DNA from: Microvelia longipes
Lineage: Eukaryota > Arthropoda > Insecta > Hemiptera > Veliidae
Direction: 5' to 3'
Length of the DNA: 64,000 nt
Assembly: GCA_018340805.1 (NCBI GenBank)
Contig: JACMZG010001863.1
Span: 57,356,091-57,420,090, forward strand
A program made the translations under genes and the position numbers. Positions within the stretch are counted from its first letter, which is position 1, and every line of letters starts with the position of its first letter. The notes under the pieces are model-generated. The model ran no database searches. It was not told where the DNA came from and saw only the letters and a list, made by a program, of their open reading frames with translations. This document shows positions 11,376-21,840 of this stretch, piece by piece.

Positions 11376-11780
11376 CAGTCTATCGTTTAGTTTAAAAATC
11401 CCCAAGGTCGTAAGTATTTTGGGGATTGACCAATCAGAGAAGCCGCTGCCAACCTCTTACTTAAAAAGAGAAAAAAAATCCCTACCACAATAACCGCTGT
11501 AGGGAAAAAACCTTCTTCCCGGCAATCGTTCACTTTGTTTGTGGTTCTTCTTTTGATTACATCGTTTTGAAAACTACTTTCAAATTAATCTTAAAAATGA
11601 TATTTTAAACTAAAACTACACAAAAGAAATGTAAAAAAACATCGCCTAGAAAATACGGGTAAAATAACCTGATTTGTTTACATAGTTTTTTCCCGCTCCC
11701 TTCTTGCAGGGATTTTTTTTCTCAAGATTCAGTGGTGTCTAAACTGACCTGTCAAGATTTTTAAACTAAACGATAGACTG
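11376..11780. mobile_element. MITE family E copy 2, inverted
   Basis: 405 bp bounded by CAGTCTATCGTTTAG and its reverse complement. The whole length is recognisable as the inverted counterpart of 7407-7799, including the words GGGATTGACCAATCAG and CCTTCTTCCCGGCAATCG. It lies in CRAL-TRIO intron 6, about 200 bp from exon 6. Confidence 0.88.
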
Positions 11781-11977
11781 CCAACATTCGTGTCAATCGA
11801 TCTAAACATTTTTCCGCGTTTTTAAATTTCTGCTGAGTCATTATTGCTGGTAAAATGAGAAATTATAATAAATAATTGATTATTATAATTATATTGTTCA
11901 ATAAACCTTCTTTAGGCGGCAAAATTATAGCGAATCACAAGCTGCCCAAGAAAAAATAATTATGAAGCAAATATTAC

Positions 11978-12122
11978 CTTTATATTTATGTAGGTTTAAT
12001 TCCAGAATTGACATGGTTAGATGAGTTTTGAATGGTGGTCTGGTTCCTCCGTACTCTACAGGAAGGTTCTCAGGAGCTATTTCTTGGTGTAAAGCTTTGT
12101 AGTCGTTTCCGTAGAATGATAC
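11978..12122 (-). CDS. CRAL-TRIO protein, exon 6
   Basis: 48 codons plus one base. The acceptor is GTTTAG and the donor GTAATA. It encodes VSFYGNDYKALHQEI then LPVEYGGT, followed by RPPFKTHLTMSILELNLHKYK. In this family the short strand and helix leading to the EYGG motif close the ligand-binding cavity of the CRAL-TRIO lobe, so this is a diagnostic exon. It joins in phase 0 to exon 5, and its single spare base joins exon 7. Confidence 0.95.
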
Positions 12123-13891
12123 CTAAACAATTAACATTTATTCCTTAGTCATTCTGCCATGGTAGAGTCATTGCACAATATCTGGACATAGTTTCAGTGG
12201 ACTCGAACATAGATAGAGGTGATGTCGCTAGAGAGGATCTTTTGGATAGTGTTTAGCTTTAACGCTTTTTAGCTTTGAAAAATACAGAAAAAAGTAGTGA
12301 TGAGTGGCGCTTGATAGTGGAGTAAAATGGAGAATGGAGTAAACAAAACTGGATTATTATGCAAGGAAACATGCATTCCAATCACCAATGTCTCTTCCTA
12401 GGGAGTTTTGACATTATTACCATTATATTTAAATGTACATAACTCCCTAGAAGATAGAGCCATATTTTTGCCATAACACAGTTTCATTAATGTTGAATTT
12501 GAAAGAAAATGTTGCGATATGCACGTGTACTCAACATATAATCACATTTGCTTTGTTACCAGTGTGTTAGGCTTCCCATCGCATAAAGGATTCTGGCAGG
12601 AATTTTGCCTCAAAACAGTATCATTTAAGAAAAAGTTAAATGTATTTTTCCAAACTTGTCCCTCTAATTACAGTGTATCGTTAAGTTTAAAAATCCCCAA
12701 GGTCATAAGCATTTTGGGGATCGACCAATCAGAGAAGCCGCTGCCAACCCCTCTCTTGAAAGAGAAAAAAAATTCCCTACTCCAATAACCCCTTGTAGGG
12801 AAATAACCTCCTTCCCGGCATTCGTTCACTTTGTTTGTGGTTCTTCTTGTGTTTATTATTTCCCTTCACAATTCATTTCTTTCCACATTTGCATACTTCC
12901 TAAATAATAAAATTACACAAAAGAAATGTAGAAACATCGCCAAGAAAACACGGGTAACATAACCTGATTTGTTTACAAAGTTTTTTCCCCGCTGCCTTTT
13001 TGTAGGGATTTTTTTTTTTTTTTAGAATCGGTGGTGCCTAAACTGAGCTGTCAAGATTTTTAAAGTTGTCGATACACTGTAAACTCATTATATTTGACCC
13101 CCCACAATCCAAGCTCTAATTGTATAATTACAGAATCCATATTTCATAATATATTTTTATAAAATTATATTATAAATGTTGACTATTTATATGATAATAA
13201 TTGTGGACCAATAAGGAATCGTTGCTATCATTGATATACTGTATAGTTTGTGTATAATGTTTTGGTTTCTTTATTTTTAATTGCTAAGTTTAAATTAGTC
13301 TAATGTTGTATAATTATTCTGTATTTTTGTGACATGTATAAAGAAAAAAAAAAAAAATAAATAGAATACTTATAACCCAAGAATACCCTCAAGTTGAGTA
13401 TTTCTCGAACGGTTACAGCGAATTTATACTTATGGCGAAAGATAGACCCGGAAATGTGACTAAAGTCCCTTATCCTGTTCATGTTATAAAGCATATACCG
13501 AAAAAACTTAACAAAAAAAAGGATTGATGAGCAAGAAATTTAGCATTAAAAAAAATCCCGGCTTGCGAACTACCGCACCAGATTTTGTTTGTTTAAAAAA
13601 ATGTTAAAAACAGCTTAGTTATGCCTATTTTTTGTCGTAGGTAGGAAAATGAATTTGTACGTCCGCCGCCTTGAATTAGGTTCAAAGATCAATAGAGTCA
13701 TTTTTCACACTAGGTTTTGCGCCATTAATAAGTGTAACTATGGTACCTAATCATACTACTTATTAATAAGTATAATTATAGTTAAGAAGTATTAACTAGG
13801 TTACTACCTTAATAAGTAGTAACTTATTAGTATAACTATTAATAAGTATTACTATAAGTATAACAAGGTAAAAACTAATGTAGTTGCTTAC
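12123..13891 (-). other. CRAL-TRIO intron 5
   Basis: Contains MITE family E copy 3 (12671-13079). The remaining sequence, including a poly-A run at 13342-13357 and TTAATAAGTA-type motifs at 13720-13870, shows nothing recognisable. Confidence 0.7.
12671..13079. mobile_element. MITE family E copy 3, diverged
   Basis: 409 bp, same orientation as 11376-11780. The termini have drifted together to CAGTGTATCG and CGATACACTG, so the inverted repeat is kept although the sequence differs from the other copies. Interior words AATCAGAGAAGCCGCTGCC and CCCGGCATTCG are shared. Confidence 0.85.
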
Positions 13892-14002
13892 TCTCTTTTT
13901 GAGTTTTTTCCTGAGGAAAGGTTTAAACACTGCATAAAGAGCCTTGACATAGAACGGTTGGTTCAAGAAGTGCACCCTCTTCACTCTCATTGGCATCTTG
14001 TC
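13892..14002 (-). CDS. CRAL-TRIO protein, exon 5
   Basis: 37 codons in phase 0 at both ends, between a TATTTACAG acceptor and a GTAAGC donor. It reads DKMPMRVKRVHFLNQP and LYAVFKPFLRKKLKKR. This is the textbook CRAL-TRIO segment (PxRxxxxHFxNxP then AVFKPFLxxKLxxR), with its basic cluster that in relatives contacts phosphoinositides. It is among the strongest diagnostic exons in the window. Confidence 0.97.
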
Positions 14003-14074
14003 CTGTAAATACAACACATAAACTTTTAGCTAAGAGACAAAATTAGTTAGTACTGCGCGGTTATGAAAAATATA

Positions 14075-14177
14075 GGCCCGTATTCAAAGACTTCTTCCTA
14101 ACATTTTTCTAACATTTTCCTAACATTCTCCTTAAGGAACAAGGAGAATTTTAGGAAGATGTCTTTGAATACGGGCC
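14075..14177. mobile_element. Short MITE (GGCCCGTATTCAAAGAC termini)
   Basis: 103 bp bounded by GGCCCGTATTCAAAGAC and its exact inverse, flanked by TA on both sides (a possible TA target duplication). Inside are three CCTAACATT-like units and an AAGGAACAAGGAGAA stretch that partly pairs with them. Structure resembles Tc1/mariner-type MITEs, but that is inference. Confidence 0.8.
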
Positions 14178-14216
14178 ATAATCTTCTTAGTAACACAACT
14201 AGACCATAAGTCTGAT

Positions 14217-14340
14217 TTTTGAGCTAAGTTTCAACTCTCTAGCATAAACACAAAAGGAATTATGCGTGACACATATAAAAATACAAACAGACACATACAG
14301 ACAGACATCATGATAAAAATCACTCCGAAATGCCTGAGGT
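14217..14340. repeat. Dispersed repeat with CAACTCTCTAGCATAA motif
   Basis: AGTTTCAACTCTCTAGCATA followed by CACA and a TATGCGTG word recurs at the very right edge of the window (63957-64000). A weaker version lies at about 56542-56610. It is followed by a run of ACACATACAGACAGACA. It is non-coding and its full extent is unknown. Confidence 0.6.
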
Positions 14341-14380
14341 TCGAAACGAAACCTAGGTTTCGAATTTGTAGGGTGAACAC

Positions 14381-14588
14381 AATAATAATCAATACGAAAA
14401 CGCCTCTCCACAAAGTTAAATTATAAAAATTCAAAACCGGCTTTCAACCAAAACGGTCATCATCAGTGCCTAAAAACAAAAAGTAAAAGAGACTAGAAAA
14501 CACTAAAAAGAAGAATAAAAAAAAACAAATTAATCAATTTTATTAAATTAACTTTGTGGAGAGGCTTTTTCGTATTGATTATTATAAT
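14381..14588. mobile_element. MITE H with about 35-bp inverted termini
   Basis: Starts AATAATAATCAATACGAAAA then CGCCTCTCCACAAAGTTAA and ends with the inverse of these words. The interior carries GGCTTTCAACCAAAACGG and CATCATCAGTGCC. The foldback at 8210-8479 has similar but reordered words, so a distant relation is possible. Single copy in the window. Confidence 0.8.
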
Positions 14589-14714
14589 ACACTCGACCTG
14601 CGCTTTACCTTGATAACTGAACACAATACTTTTCCTTGTACCTGCGGTTGTAGGTGAGGGAAAGTAATAGTAAAAATTATTTGGATTCTAGCGTGTAGTG
14701 TTAGATTCCATATA

Positions 14715-15126
14715 GACCAAGATCCCAGGGTGTTTGTTAATAAAAAGTGTAATGCTGGAACCGGTCTCATTTTGCGTAAATACCCTTCCTGAACAAGGAT
14801 CTGCAATTCGCCGACTCGTATCAGATGGTGTCCCAGGCAAACGCATTTAGGGGTCAAAGGTTCTGCCTGGGACACCCATCCGATACGAGTCGGCAGAATT
14901 GCAGATCCTCGTTTAGGAAGGTATTCACGAAAAATTAAACCCGTTCCAGCCATTACACTTTTTATTAACTTCGGTGTAAATTTGACATGTAAAGTGCGTT
15001 GCCTGGACACCATCCGATACGAGTCGCAGAATTGCAGATCCTTGTTCAGGAAGGTATTTACGAAAAAATTGAGACCGGTTCCCAGCCATTACACTTTTAT
15101 TAACAAGCACTTCTGGGCTCTTGGTC
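14715..15126. mobile_element. Three-armed foldback, family F copy 1
   Basis: One left arm, starting GACCAAGATCCCAGGGTG, is followed by two successive right arms that are its reverse complement. They are separated by a linker containing ACTTCGGTGTAAATTTGACA. Each arm carries CGACTCGTATC, CTGCAATTC and TCCTGAACAAGGATC-type words. TA flanks both ends. The same three-arm layout and linker occur at 62642-63064, and a two-arm version at 61155-61440. Non-coding. Confidence 0.88.
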
Positions 15127-15285
15127 TAATAGAGAAATCAAAGGTACACCCTTGATTGACTTCATGTCAATCAATTACTACCTACAGGTAATAATTGACT
15201 GACTTGAAGTCGATTTCGAGCAGATTCATAAAAAGATCCTACAAACAGATTTTGTCTTTATTAAAACAATAAAGGAGTGGATTAC

Positions 15286-15479
15286 CTGTAGAAGCATAGT
15301 GAGATGCCATGCCATGGTGGGGGTCACTAATCTTGCTTTGTGAAGAACACTCAGGTTTGCCACGTCCACGATAATGACGAATCCGTTCACTTGGATATCT
15401 ACATCACTCAACATTAACTCCAAATAATTTGTACACATCCTGAAAGTCATTTCTACTGGAACTTTTAAATCTACTTCAT
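15286..15479 (-). CDS. CRAL-TRIO protein, exon 4
   Basis: Two bases complete an Asn codon with exon 3, then 64 codons run to a phase 0 end at CAG|GTAATC. It encodes EVDLKVPVEMTFRMC, then VNGFVIIVDVANLSV and MAWHLTMLLQ. The hydrophobic strand ending in a D-x-x-x-L pattern is the core of the CRAL-TRIO domain. Acceptor is TCGTGTTTCAG. Read-through to 15531 in the same frame is intron, not extra coding. Confidence 0.95.
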
Positions 15480-16112
15480 CTGAAACACGATTCAAGGTTT
15501 TAGGGAGACGTGCAAGTGATAACATAAGCATTGACTAGAACATTGATAAAAAGTGGTTCTCATCTTTCTTATTCTCAGTCCTAGGCAGTTTTCAATCTCT
15601 TAGTAGTCAAGTATGGTCACAAGTAGTCAAGATTCAAATCACTTTGTGACTATTATGACTAAAGTGAATCTCTGAGACTAGAATCTAATGCCTGAAAGTC
15701 GAGTTTATTTCAGTTCCAAGACATTTCCTTTGTACATCGTTTTTCCAAGCTCTGACAATTTTTATGTTTGTGGTATAGTCTCCAAGATTTAACAACAGGG
15801 GCATTCGGACCCTGCCAATGAGATTAATCGGGGGGACGGTCCTATAGAGCTTAGTTTAGGCACAATCGATTCAGCTCGTCATCTACCTTGACATAAGAGA
15901 CTTTGTTATTACCCTATTTCAAGTATCAAAAAGATTGTTATGACGTCATAACTTTATTTTAATAAACAATAGGTTTCGTAACCTCTCCAATATCACACCC
16001 ACACCATATGCCAGAATTGTTTTTAGATTTAACAAAGCTTTCGAACGTAATGTGCGCCATAACTAAGTGTAAATATTCTTCCCCCCCCCGTGCCCTCACA
16101 CACCAAACATAA

Positions 16113-16147
<35 letters not shown>

Positions 16148-16190
16148 ATATAAATATATATATATACATTCATATATACATATATACATA

Positions 16191-16223
<33 letters not shown>

Positions 16224-16237
16224 ATATAATATATATA
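16113..16237. repeat. (TA)n microsatellite with interruptions
   Basis: TA repeat broken by ACATTCATATATACATA-like interruptions. A run of ten C residues lies just to the left (16080-16089). Confidence 0.88.
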
Positions 16238-16783
16238 CAATAAATAAGATGGTATGAAATTCTTTCTTCTATGGTAAATTTCGAATTACAGCTAGGCAAC
16301 ATTTTGCACAAGGCATTGCACACAGCAAGGCAAATTTCTAGCTCATGAATATCCCGGAATCTATAGTTTATGAAAATTGTATGACGTCATTAACCTACTT
16401 TATGACGTCATCAATCTTCAAGAAATCCGTGGAGTAGAGGAACTGACATCTTATATGTTTTTGGGTTCTCTGAATCTGTTAGGACTGGTTTCAGCTCAAT
16501 TAGGACAACTGTTTAGCTGAAAATGCCGATGAAATCTAGCGGGAAACAACTTTCTAAAACTTGTCTTAAAGTTGAAATAAAATTGTCGTCGTTAGTTTTT
16601 GGGGGAAACTGAATCGAATGAAAGACCTGCTTAGCTTTTAGTTGTACTGTACTTTAGCATACAGCTTCTGGTTCAGTTTAAATAATAAAGAAATTAAGAT
16701 ATGAATTTATATGTGAGAAGGTTATATATAAGGTTGGTTATATGAAGGTTATATTTATATGTGAAGGTTTATATGTGTAAAAG

Positions 16784-17317
16784 CTTAGAATAATACTATA
16801 TATAGAAGGAGCACTACTGATAACACGAAAGCCGTTCACTGTGAAACTAAGTAATGCCGCACCCTTACAATAACAATTTTCTAAAAAAAAGTTGGCAATA
16901 ACTTCCGGTTGCTAAATTATTATGTTCTATTATTAATTAATGATTGATTATTCATAAAATACTAATATAAATATCGGTGCATTACAATATTTTATGCATT
17001 TTAATGTAGTTTAACGTATTTATTAAAATTATATAAAAAAAAGTCCTCGTCAACTAAATGTAGATTTCTGTATTTCGCCACCCTTTGCCATTTAAGACCA
17101 GTTTTATTAAGTACTCAGCAGGTATTTAAGTTATTAATTTGTTCTTTACGATCTTTCTTCATTAATAGATATTTATAACACATATTTAAAATAATGTTTT
17201 TGTTGTCAAGGTTGGCAGCATTACTTAGTTGCACCAGTCTACCGGCTTTCGTGTTATCAGTGGAATTACATTGTGTTTACGGTCCTGTGCTCCTTCTATA
17301 TATAGTATTATTCTAAG
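16784..17317. mobile_element. hAT-like MITE family A copy 2, inverted
   Basis: 534 bp, the reverse-complement counterpart of 9143-9682 along its whole length, with perfect 8-bp direct repeats TGTAAAAG at 16776-16783 and 17318-17325. The right duplication ends 20 bp from the exon 3 donor boundary of the CRAL-TRIO gene. Confidence 0.93.
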
Positions 17318-17345
17318 TGTAAAAGGTTACTAAGGTGTATCTTAC

Positions 17346-17496
17346 TTGGTATGACAAGCAGTATCTTGCGTCCCTGTCTGTCCACCCCAGGTAGACTACC
17401 AATATGAGTTTGATTTGCTACTAAGGGGAAATTCTCTTCTGTTAAATATTGATAGTAATCCGGAAATTTGGCTTTGAACTCGTAGCCATTTCTATA
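17346..17496 (-). CDS. CRAL-TRIO protein, exon 3
   Basis: 50 codons plus one base. The acceptor is GATTTCAG and the donor GTAAGA. It encodes YRNGYEFKAKFPDYYQ and on to NFPLVANQTHIGSLPGVD, then RQGRKILLVIP. This covers the end of the N-terminal helical region and the first strand of the CRAL-TRIO domain (D-x-x-G-R-K-I/V pattern). Phases match both neighbours. Confidence 0.95.
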
Positions 17497-18280
17497 CTGA
17501 AATCATAAACAGTTTTTTTTAACAACTAGGTCAATTTCAATTCAATTAAAAATTTCTTTATTTCCAAAAATAAGAATTAAACGTGTAAACAGAAAATTTT
17601 TATTAACTTTCCTATGGAAAAAAGTTAAGATATTGCTCTTTGGACAGTCATGTTAGTTTCTGAGACCTAAGCCAAAGAACAAAGAGACTAAAACTATTAG
17701 AGGGAGGATACAACAGCTCTCATCATTCCTTGGGTAGCTAGGCGCCGTAACGGTACATTGGTGACGTCATTTTTTTATTTTTCCTAATAATTATAATTTC
17801 ACGTAAATATTACATTATTTTTCGACTATTTTGTTTGAAATCAAGTAAAATGAATTTAAAATAATTTTTAATTATTATCTATTGCATGTATTCTTTAATT
17901 GTTAAATTTGAATAAAGTGGTTTAATGTGGCATCACTGAAAAATGTCCGCCGTTAGTACACTGCATGCTACAATAGGAGTTGTAGGGGGTGGGGGAGTAT
18001 CTAGTCTTTCTCTAGGAAGACTATAGTAAGGGTAAGTACAGTTAGGGCACCTATGGTACTCCCTCTAATAGTTTTAGTCTCTTTGCCAAAAAAACAATAT
18101 TTATTTTTATCCCGAGGCTTACCGAGGGAACTACTTAGTTAATTACTGCTCGGGAGCAACGACTTATTTCTCCAGTGTTATGTTTAATATTTTACCTCTT
18201 TTTTTTAATATAATTAATCTTTAGTTTAATATAACTACCGAGTTATGCAAAACGTTATTGTAAAACTGTGGGTTTTGAGT

Positions 18281-18787
18281 TTTTATTATAATTTGGCATT
18301 ATAATTATTTATTTGACACAATATGATTGTGCGAGAGACACCTGGGAAAAGTAGCAATTCCCATATGTAGCATTGCTTTTTGGTTGTAACATTTCCCATA
18401 GAGATATATTACTAGAGGGGCCCTATTGGTTGAATTTTGAAACATTGAAAAAGTAACCTGACCACATTCGATTATCATTTTCATCAAATAAACAGAACAA
18501 AAAAACAGTAAATTATATAGTAGAATGTTTAAAACATAAATCACAACACAAACAATCTGCGGGAAGCCGAAAACAATTGATTAATTATAATCTTAAGTAC
18601 CTCTTGGAGGAGGTTTCAATGAGGTTACACAGAGCCCCTGAGAGCCACACTAAAAATGTTTCAGGCCTCTCAATGTATTAAGATAGGCTATGCCCCCTCT
18701 AGTATATATCTCTATGACATTTCCTAAGTGCCTCTCGCACAATCATGTTGTGTCGAATAAATAATTCCAATGCCATATTATAGTAAA
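18281..18787. mobile_element. Foldback MITE J copy 1, interrupted by MITE D
   Basis: Outer inverted arms containing GACACAATATGATTGTGCGAG on the left and CTCGCACAATCATGTTGTGTC on the right. Pairing continues outward through ATTATTTATT to the GGCATTATAATT / CCAATGCC words. The right half is split from the left by the MITE at 18397-18716. A second copy is at 23177-23525. Confidence 0.8.
18397..18716. mobile_element. hAT-like MITE family D copy 2, nested
   Basis: 320 bp from CATAGAGATATATTACTAG to CTAGTATATATCTCTATG, flanked by perfect 8-bp repeats ACATTTCC (18389-18396 and 18717-18724). It is inserted in foldback J and so is younger than it. This copy defines the family ends and supports hAT-type transposition. 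Confidence 0.93.
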
Positions 18788-20309
18788 GGTAAATGTGCAC
18801 TGGAAAAAACCAGTGCTATTTGGTGTATTACCTCCACCATTTCTAAAATAATGAGCCTCACCAGTTAAATTTAAAAGCTCACCAATATCTACGGGGTAGG
18901 GTCTAATCTAGTTAATAAAAATGTTTTTACCTTACAAAATCAATAGAACTTATTAGAGAAAATTAATAAGGCGCAGTCGAATATCCAAGAACCTTCTAGA
19001 TCCCTTTGAACATTGGATCACCAACAAACGTTTATTTATCATTGATTCTTATGGGAAATTTTCCAGGCGCGTTAGTTTTTTTCAAAATTTTCAGTAATTA
19101 GCCGGATTTGTGATAAATGAAGCCTATTTCCGTAATTTGCAAGCTCTTTTGGCTAATCTCAAAGAGTATTTACATTCACTCAACGATTTATTTTTAATCC
19201 AACTTGGTACATACAAAACTAGTTATTTTTCTCCATGTAGATTTAGAGTAGGAGTTAAGCCTCACATCTTCTCTCCTCTGGAGGTAAAAGTTTTCTGATT
19301 AAGCAAGAATGTTTCATTCGATCTTTAATATGTATGAGGGATGTATAAGACGGTGATTTTTAAAAAAAATCTGTCCCAGATAGCAAAGAGTTATACATGG
19401 GATAATCTTTCTATTTATGAGGATAATTTAGAAAAAATAGTTTTGTATTTATAAAAATACGAAACATTTAAGACCTGATTCTTCCTAGCGCTTAAATGTA
19501 ACATTTTAAAAACAAGTTTAAAGTCGGGACTACATTAAATTAAATTCAAAACTAAAATTTCTATTCTGAGAAAAGTTGGAGAAAATTTTAATAGTTTGAT
19601 CATGAATATGTGGCCCGAGGAGATGTGGGGCACGGCCTAGAGTTCATTAGGTCACACTCATCAAAGGTCAGCTAAGCTAAATTCTCATTTTAAGCACGTG
19701 TGTATAAATAAATTTAAACACAGCTTTAACTTTATATTCATATTAATAGGTTTAAAATGAAATTTGGAGAAATATGCAATTTCATGGAATAAATTTTCAT
19801 ATTTTTGATTATGATAAATCGAGTTTTATCTTTTAAGTGTGCTTCAATGAAATGATCTGAATTTGAATGATATAATTAGCTTAAAGTTATCAAGCAGTAA
19901 CTTAAATTAAGTAACTAGAGCATAAGTAACTTGGGGGTAGTACATTTTTCATGCCTCTTAAGCCTCTTTTTAAATTTTAAATTTAGACCCAAAAGTGGAG
20001 ATGAGTGATCGATACATAAAGTTGTGATCAGCAATTCGCCCGTGTGGGAAGGAATTTTATTTGTTTACGATGCTTATGATCCAGCACTATTTCAGCTGAA
20101 TTAGGGCAGTTATAAAAACAGCACTCCCATTCGTTTGATCAAAGTCTGATACAAAATATTAAAGTGATTAAGAGGAATGCTCTCTCATTTATTTCTCTCA
20201 TTTAAAAGTAACGCTCATTTTTTCCTCTCATTTAAAAGTAATGATCATTTAAATAAATAATTTAATAACAAATAATCTTTGTTAAAAAATTAGATATTAA
20301 AATCTTTAT
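18788..20309. other. Intronic sequence, nothing recognised
   Basis: A 62-codon open frame at 19110-19298 has no recognisable domain and lies within the intron of the opposite-strand gene. I treat it as chance. Confidence 0.4.
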
Positions 20310-20580
20310 AATCTCTAAGTTATTTCTCCTGTTACAATCGCCTAATCACTAATTTCTCTAAGTTCTATAATATCCTAATCTCTAAGTTCTATATTCTCTT
20401 AATCTCTAAGTTCTGATATCTCTAATTTCTAAGTTCTATATTCTCTTAATCTCCATGATCTCCAAGTTCAATGTATAATGCTTTAACGTCTATAATCTCT
20501 AAATTCAATAATCTCTAAGGGGTATAATCTCTATATTCTCTAAGTACTATAATCTCTAAAAATCTATAATATTTAATCGC
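20310..20580. repeat. Degenerate tandem array of TAATCTCTAAGTTCTATA-like units
   Basis: About a dozen diverged units of roughly 18-20 bp built on ATCTCTAAGTTCTATA, with variable spacing. Old, decayed tandem repeat. Confidence 0.75.
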
Positions 20581-20776
20581 TAAAATGGATGCTTAACTTT
20601 ATCACTAGAAGGCAACACATTATATTGGTATATTAACTCAATAAAGGCAATTAGTTTATTGCCTCGTTGGTTCCCACAAAAAAGTATTGGTGGCAACCAA
20701 TTAATGCCCAGAGATATCCAGCAACCCAGGAATGCTTAATATATATATCCCCTCAATGCGCAGGTATTGTTGGGCA

Positions 20777-20839
20777 CAGTGGCGTACCAGGATTTAATTT
20801 CGGGAGGGGCTGAGTTAAAAATTGTATGTGTAAATATAT

Positions 20840-20902
<63 letters not shown>

Positions 20903-20935
20903 TATATATATAAATATATATATATAATAATATAC

Positions 20936-20982
<47 letters not shown>

Positions 20983-21233
20983 ATATAATTATATATATTT
21001 GTTATTTCAATGTTTTCAAATTATTTTTATATCTTTCAGTTTCATTGTATATTTTATATATTATGAATTATATTATAAGTTTATTGTTAAAACAATATAT
21101 GTTACGTAATTTATTATTTTATATTTTTATAGGTTTTATTTTTTTCACACATTTATTGCGGGTTTAGGTTATGTAAAAATTTCGGGGGGGGGGAGAGCTA
21201 AAGCCCCCTCAGCCCCCCCTGGCTACGCCACTG
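20777..21233. mobile_element. hAT-like MITE family B copy 1 with TA core
   Basis: 457 bp with ends CAGTGGCGTACCAGG and CCTGGCTACGCCACTG, and G/C homopolymer runs next to the right end. It is flanked by perfect 8-bp duplications GTTGGGCA (20769-20776 and 21234-21241). The middle is a 165-bp TA microsatellite. The second copy (40700-41035) is inverted. Confidence 0.94.
20833..20999. repeat. (TA)n microsatellite inside MITE B copy 1
   Basis: Long TA array with several phase breaks, contained within the transposon at 20777-21233. Confidence 0.9.
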
Positions 21234-21323
21234 GTTGGGCATAATGTCCAGACTACTCCCTGTCACTTCGTTATTTACTCATTATACAAAAGTGATAAAA
21301 TTAATTATTGTATAGATACTCAC

Positions 21324-21415
21324 ACTAAGGTATGCTCTCCTCACGTCGTGTTTCTTTCCTCTTAAAAATCCAGCAAGGAATACATCGTCTGTTCTTCCGT
21401 TTAAATCTGGATCAG
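21324..21415 (-). CDS. CRAL-TRIO protein, exon 2
   Basis: Two bases complete an Ala codon with exon 1, then 30 codons run to a consensus donor GTGAGT. The acceptor is TGTTAACAG. It reads DPDLNGRTDDVFLAGFLRGK then KHDVRRAYLS. The D-D-x-F-L-x-x-F-L-R-x-x-K pattern is the signature of the CRAL-TRIO N-terminal segment. Assignment is secure despite the short exon. Confidence 0.96.
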
Positions 21416-21840
21416 CTGTTAACAGTAATCATCAATTTAAAACATCAAGTAGTTTCAAAAAGACTTAGGGTAAGAAAACTTATGAGCATTAGAAGAAAGA
21501 AAAATTGAATTAAGGGTTTCTTAAGTAAGAGATGTAGTAGTAATGATAGGGGGGGGAGTGGAAGCAACTTTAATTAAATGTATTAAAAAAAATTAATAGA
21601 GTTGTGAAAACTTTACTTGAATATATTTTGCATTGTCATACATCTTATATAAAACTTAAAAATAGTAGAATTTTATATTTATTTATAGTTATTAACTTTA
21701 ATGTTTCATCATCTTACTTATTTTTTACTTAACTTAAAGTACTAACAACACAATTTTTATTTTACATGTGATCCTAACAACTTGCATGCTTTATAATATA
21801 TTATTAATAATAATAATAACAAGAATATTTAGTTAAATAT

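Larger units (their letters stand above)
14003..15285 (-). other. CRAL-TRIO intron 4, three inverted-repeat elements
   Basis: Holds MITE I (14075-14177), a dispersed repeat (14217-14340), MITE H (14381-14588) and a three-armed foldback (14715-15126). Open frames called here arise from the foldback arms. Confidence 0.7.
15480..17345 (-). other. CRAL-TRIO intron 3
   Basis: Contains TGACGTCA palindromes (15941, 16382, 16403), a TA array (16113-16237) and a complete family A hAT-like MITE (16784-17317), which sits against the splice donor. A further unassigned stretch (15540-15900) shows no features. Confidence 0.65.
17497..21323 (-). other. CRAL-TRIO intron 2
   Basis: A 3.8-kb intron holding nested MITEs (18281-18787), a degenerate CTCTAAGTTCTATAAT tandem array (about 20310-20580) and a hAT-like MITE with a TA core (20777-21233). 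Between 18800 and 20300 I recognise nothing. Confidence 0.65.

Noticed and set aside
14582..15110. Open frames of 143 and 61 codons on the - strand
   Set aside because: They run through the arms of the foldback element. The same peptides appear from the other foldback copies on both strands, which is expected of an inverted repeat and not of a gene.
15480..15531. Upstream extension of the exon 4 frame to a Met at 15531
   Set aside because: A TTTCAG acceptor at 15480 and the phase match with exon 3 show that this part is intron.
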